Notes under the pieces: model-generated
Database searches by the model: none
What the model was told of the DNA's origin: nothing
Seen by the model: the letters and a program-made list of their open reading frames with translations, nothing else
Assembly (NCBI RefSeq): GCF_963665245.1
Contig: NZ_OY762269.1
Coordinates: 1,116,001-1,180,000 of the forward strand
Direction: 5' to 3'
Origin: an uncultured Paludibaculum sp.
GTDB taxonomy: Bacteria; Acidobacteriota; Terriglobia; Bryobacterales; Bryobacteraceae
Length of the DNA stretch: 64,000 bases
Shown here: positions 60,876 through 64,000 of the stretch, one piece after another
Layout: the number at the start of each line of letters is the position of its first letter
How positions within the stretch are numbered: the stretch's first letter is position 1
Position numbers and translations under genes: made by a program

Positions 60876-62180
60876 CTAGTTCAACTTGTCGGCGAACTTC
60901 GGTACGATTGCGCGATTCGCCACGGATACGAAATCCGCAAGGGCGCAATCGAAAGTGTCATTGCGCGTACTGCAGCCAGGGATGAATATCGGTGCGCTGG
61001 CCGGCGGCGTGGTGAGCGACAGGGGCGTGCGGTTGCGCAACTGGTCGAGTGTCTGGGCGATGTAGGAAGCGCGGACGAAGTATTCGCCGGTGCGCTGGGA
61101 CTGGCGGAGCTGGAAGACCAGGGCGCCGCCGGGCGGACAGAAGTCGGGCTGATAGGTAGGCAGCATCCAATCGAGGTTCAGGAGTCCGGCGAGCCCAGTG
61201 ATGTTGACGTCCGAGCCGACCAGCATGACCACCTTGGTGGAGGGATCGCCGAGCGCGCCCGTAGTGGGGGTTCCGGTGGCCGCCTGGAGCAGCGAGCGCA
61301 CCACGTGGGAAGCCATGTTGGAGCTTTGCACACCGGCCAGATAAGGCGTGCGGAAACTGAGGTCGATGGCGAGCATGTAGAGACGGGCGGTCTGGCCGAT
61401 GCCGTCAACGGTCAACTGGCCCCAGGCCACGTCAGAAAGAGGCAGCCCATCGGCGTACTGCATGATGAACGGGTCGACGGCACCAGAGATGGGGGAGAGA
61501 CCTCCGATATTGACGGGCGCTCCGGCTGTGATTTCGATGGGTAGCGCCGTGACATCGATGACGCCCTTGGGCGCCGCGGGCGGCGGAGTCTGGCTGAGGG
61601 GATAGCCGAGCAGGACCGAGCGGGCGAGTGCGAGTTCCGGCGCGTAAGCGGAGGTTACAAGCTGGCCATCGCCGCCGAGGCGGCCTTTCACGGCCTGGAC
61701 CGCTTTCTTCTGATCGAGGCGGGCGACTCCGGCTCCGATGGGGTCGAAGAGCGGGTCGCTCTGGGAATCGGGGTAGGTGTTGACGGTCACGGCCGCGGCG
61801 GGGAGCAGCCCGGTAGCGAAGGACTGCGCGGTGACGCGGGTGCGTTCCAATGTGTTGGCACGGAAGTAGACGAAGGCAGCATCCGCTTCATCGTTGCCGG
61901 TGAGCAGTCCTTCCTTGGTGAGCCAAAGGCGGTAGTAGGTGCCAAGGAGGCTCTCCAGTTTCGCGCCGTTGGCCGTGAGGATGCCCGTGCCCACGCTTGG
62001 GATGGGGAAGGGCCTCGCGGCGAAGGTGTCGATCAAGGAGTTGGGCGCGACCGGAGCGCGCACGCTGTGACGGCCAAAAATGATGACTTGCCGGAGCTTC
62101 GTGTCATCAGCGTGTTGGGCGGCGGCGAACGGAACGCAGAGGAGTGTCAGCGCGACGAGGCGCAGGAAAGTAGTTTTCAT
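60876..62180 (-). CDS. Histidine-type phosphatase (AppA/phytase family) with altered active site
   Basis: 434 residues with a signal peptide (LRLVALTLLCVPFAAAQ). The catalytic RHGxRxP reads RHSVRAP (VIIFGRHSVRAP): His nucleophile and both Arg are kept, Gly is Ser. The distal HD proton donor reads VGSDVNITGL, with Ser for His. Otherwise the family layout (TANGAKLESLLGTYYRLWLT, and the phytase-like C-terminal lobe) is intact. Substrate phosphoesters in the periplasm; activity may be reduced. The retron-like locus is directly downstream on the same strand, but has its own promoter-like sequence. Confidence 0.85.
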   Translation of the reverse strand: MKTTFLRLVALTLLCVPFAAAQHADDTKLRQVIIFGRHSVRAPVAPNSLIDTFAARPFPIPSVGTGILTANGAKLESLLGTYYRLWLTKEGLLTGNDEADAAFVYFRANTLERTRVTAQSFATGLLPAAAVTVNTYPDSQSDPLFDPIGAGVARLDQKKAVQAVKGRLGGDGQLVTSAYAPELALARSVLLGYPLSQTPPPAAPKGVIDVTALPIEITAGAPVNIGGLSPISGAVDPFIMQYADGLPLSDVAWGQLTVDGIGQTARLYMLAIDLSFRTPYLAGVQSSNMASHVVRSLLQAATGTPTTGALGDPSTKVVMLVGSDVNITGLAGLLNLDWMLPTYQPDFCPPGGALVFQLRQSQRTGEYFVRASYIAQTLDQLRNRTPLSLTTPPASAPIFIPGCSTRNDTFDCALADFVSVANRAIVPKFADKLN

Positions 62181-62309
62181 ATTTCACCGGGAGGACTTTC
62201 TGGCGTTGGACGGTTGCCGGCACAGGTGGACTGGGTGCGACGGTGTGGCCCGCGCGCGGCACGACGGCCACGCGCGGGCCCCGCAGCTCTCCAGAGAATG
62301 GGGAGACGG

Positions 62310-64000
62310 CTATTTCATGGACTGGCGGTAACGCTCGAGCAGTTCCTTGCGGTTCTGGCGGAGGTCCCGACCGGAGGTCGAGGCGGGGTAGGGCTTGTTG
62401 CCCTTGAGCCCCTTCCAAAGGATGCGGTTGAAGTCCTGAGGATCGACACGGTCCTCGGCTTCAAAGTCCATGCCCTTCATGGCACGCACCCAATAGGAGG
62501 CTTTGTGGGCCGGCTTCGGGATGACCAGGCCGGCGGGCTTGGGCGGCAGGGGCAGCTTCGTGTTGTAGAGCATTGGCGCCGGGGCGGCGGCGAAACTCCA
62601 CGGACTGGGTTTGGTGTTGAAGATGTCGGCCATCGGTTTGGCGAGGGCATCGTTCAGGTTCATCGGCGGCAGGCCGAGAACTTCCTCGATGGTGCGGAGG
62701 AAGTCGATGGTGTTGTACGGGGTGGAGACCAGAGCGCCCTGCTTCACATAAGCGCCGGCCACATAAGCGGTGCTGCGGTGAGAGTCGACGTGGTCACCGC
62801 CATCCTGGGCGTCGTCTTCGATGACGAAGATGAGCGTGTCGTCGGCATAGATGCTCCTGGAGATCTTCTCGATGAGAAGGCCGACCGCATAGTCGTTATC
62901 GGCGACCTGGGTCTCGGGCGTGTTCACCCCTTCGATGGCGGTGTCGTAGTTCCCGGTGTGGTCGTGCATGAAGCGGACCAGGCTGAGAGAAGGCAGACCG
63001 CCCTTGGCGTAAGTGGTGTCGAAGTCGCGCTCCCATTCCTTGAAACGGTAGTAGTCGGGGAAGGCGTTGTCGAAGCCGCGGAAGAAGAGATCCGTGTACG
63101 GGGCGAGAGACACGCTGGAGGGGTAAGCCACGCGAGTGCCGCTCCAGAACGGATCGGTGGTGAGCGGGATGGTGTAGTTCTGGGTGTTGTAGCGGGTGGT
63201 GTCGATGAAGAAGCCGTAGTTGCGTACCGTCAGGTTGGCACGAAATGCGGAGTCCCACAGATACCCGGTGTTCACTTCGTTGTCCGGTCCGTCCGGCGCG
63301 GCGGTATTGGTCTGGCCGGGCAGGATGTCGGGGTCGTTGGGGGTGAATGGATTGGCGGCCCGGCGCTCGGCCAGCGTCGGGATCGAGACGTTCACACTGC
63401 GATTGACGCCCTCGGAGTCGAGGCTGAGACCGCGGTAGCCGTAGGCGATGGGATACTGGCGCTGCACGACGTCCGGGGCCTGGCCCGACGTGGTCCAGAG
63501 CCAGCCGTCATAGCTGACTTCGGCGGTGTCGAGGAAGTTGTCAAGAGTGACGAACTTGCGGGCTAGGTTGTGCTGGTTCGGTGTGACCTGCTCGCCGAAC
63601 TCGGTGAGGTCCGGATCGCCATTGCCGATTTCGAGATCGCCCAGGATCTGATCGTAGGTGCGGTTCTCCTTGATGATGAAGATGACGTGTTTGGTGCCTT
63701 TGCGGACGGCCTCCATGATCGCGGCGTCTTCGGGGCTGCTGGTGGCGGAGAAGCGGTTGTTTTCGGCTACCTGTTTGGTAAGGGTCTCGAGTGCCGCCTG
63801 GGTGGGCAGCGGGAAGCTCTGGAAGCCGGCCTTGGTGAGTTGAGGATTGTACTCATTCGAGTCCAGGCAGGTGGGCCAGCCGGGCGGCCCGTAGCCGCCA
63901 TAGCACCAGGCCGGATTCGGCCCGGTGGGCGATTTGCCGTTCACGGCATAGACGGTCTCTCCATCGCCGCTGAGGCTGACTGAGTTCGGATACCAACCGG
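62310..64000 (-). CDS. YncE-like propeller / phosphoesterase-family protein, 5' end outside window
   Basis: At least 563 residues; the frame is open to the right edge, reading YPNSVSLSGDGETVYAVNGK just before the in-frame GTG at 63944. This is a blade of a YncE-like beta-propeller, so the true start lies beyond 64000. The main part is a phosphoesterase (phospholipase C / alkaline-phosphatase-like) domain: VIFIIKENRTYDQILGDLE, EVSYDGWLWTTSG, FVIEDDAQDGGDHVDSHRS (metal Asp/His), IDFLRTIEEVLGLPPMNLND. Probably secreted. Confidence 0.88.
   Translation of the reverse strand, partial: GWYPNSVSLSGDGETVYAVNGKSPTGPNPAWCYGGYGPPGWPTCLDSNEYNPQLTKAGFQSFPLPTQAALETLTKQVAENNRFSATSSPEDAAIMEAVRKGTKHVIFIIKENRTYDQILGDLEIGNGDPDLTEFGEQVTPNQHNLARKFVTLDNFLDTAEVSYDGWLWTTSGQAPDVVQRQYPIAYGYRGLSLDSEGVNRSVNVSIPTLAERRAANPFTPNDPDILPGQTNTAAPDGPDNEVNTGYLWDSAFRANLTVRNYGFFIDTTRYNTQNYTIPLTTDPFWSGTRVAYPSSVSLAPYTDLFFRGFDNAFPDYYRFKEWERDFDTTYAKGGLPSLSLVRFMHDHTGNYDTAIEGVNTPETQVADNDYAVGLLIEKISRSIYADDTLIFVIEDDAQDGGDHVDSHRSTAYVAGAYVKQGALVSTPYNTIDFLRTIEEVLGLPPMNLNDALAKPMADIFNTKPSPWSFAAAPAPMLYNTKLPLPPKPAGLVIPKPAHKASYWVRAMKGMDFEAEDRVDPQDFNRILWKGLKGNKPYPASTSGRDLRQNRKELLERYRQSMK

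Noticed and set aside
62067..63566. 499-residue plus-strand gene
   Set aside because: Antisense to the well-supported phosphoesterase gene; composition is that of a GC-rich shadow frame.

Overview
The window is high-GC, densely coded bacterial DNA. It most likely comes from an Acidobacteriota of the Bryobacterales/Solibacter type. The indications are a TIGR03436-type VWFA-related protein, a very large propeller-type sensor kinase, hopanoid side-chain genes (hpnI/hpnJ), a MoxR-DUF58-BatA module, a DUF4159 protein and many Tat-signal periplasmic enzymes. This is inferred from gene families, since no rRNA or tRNA gene was seen.

Layout. 185-6540 (minus): redox and detoxification enzymes (GlcG-like protein, aldehyde dehydrogenase, SRPBCC protein, aldo/keto reductase, Zn alcohol dehydrogenase, DJ-1/PfpI protein) with two decayed loci between them: an old-yellow-enzyme pseudogene and a VOC/ABM-monooxygenase scar. 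6764-14127 (minus): a DoxX-like gene with no normal start codon, a response regulator and giant propeller histidine kinase, a secreted glucanase-like protein, a sialate-esterase-like protein and a PLP synthase. 14173-18109 (plus): polysaccharide-lyase, epimerase and DapA-like cluster. 18910-22208 (plus): hopanoid operon hpnJ, two small EamA proteins, hpnI; it abuts lpxA and divergent lpxD, so outer-membrane lipid genes are grouped here.

26036-38044 (minus) is a potassium module: an APC/KimA-like permease, a KdpD-type kinase core, KdpE, a candidate KdpE-type operator, a Usp-like protein, a 27-aa membrane peptide, kdpF, kdpA, kdpB, kdpC and two stand-alone KdpD sensor domains. 38612-40857 holds a proline-rich protein with six exact-length 138-bp repeats. 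41392-44583 has two VWA proteins and an unknown-protein/PIN-domain pair. Then follow hisS, a gamma carbonic anhydrase, an S9 peptidase, the phosphonate pair phnW-phnX behind an inverted repeat, the BatA-like/DUF58/MoxR module, a sugar isomerase, a small membrane protein with operator-like dyads, and a DUF4159 protein.

The most interesting locus is 59305-60825 (minus). It holds a retron-type reverse transcriptase whose upstream DNA shows a sigma-70-like promoter, a perfect 13-bp inverted repeat (a1/a2) about 160 nt across, an AGC directly after a1, and three internal hairpins. This is the layout of a retron msr-msd RNA, but the RT departs from the usual retron signature residues. The window ends with a histidine-type phosphatase and a truncated phosphoesterase-family gene.
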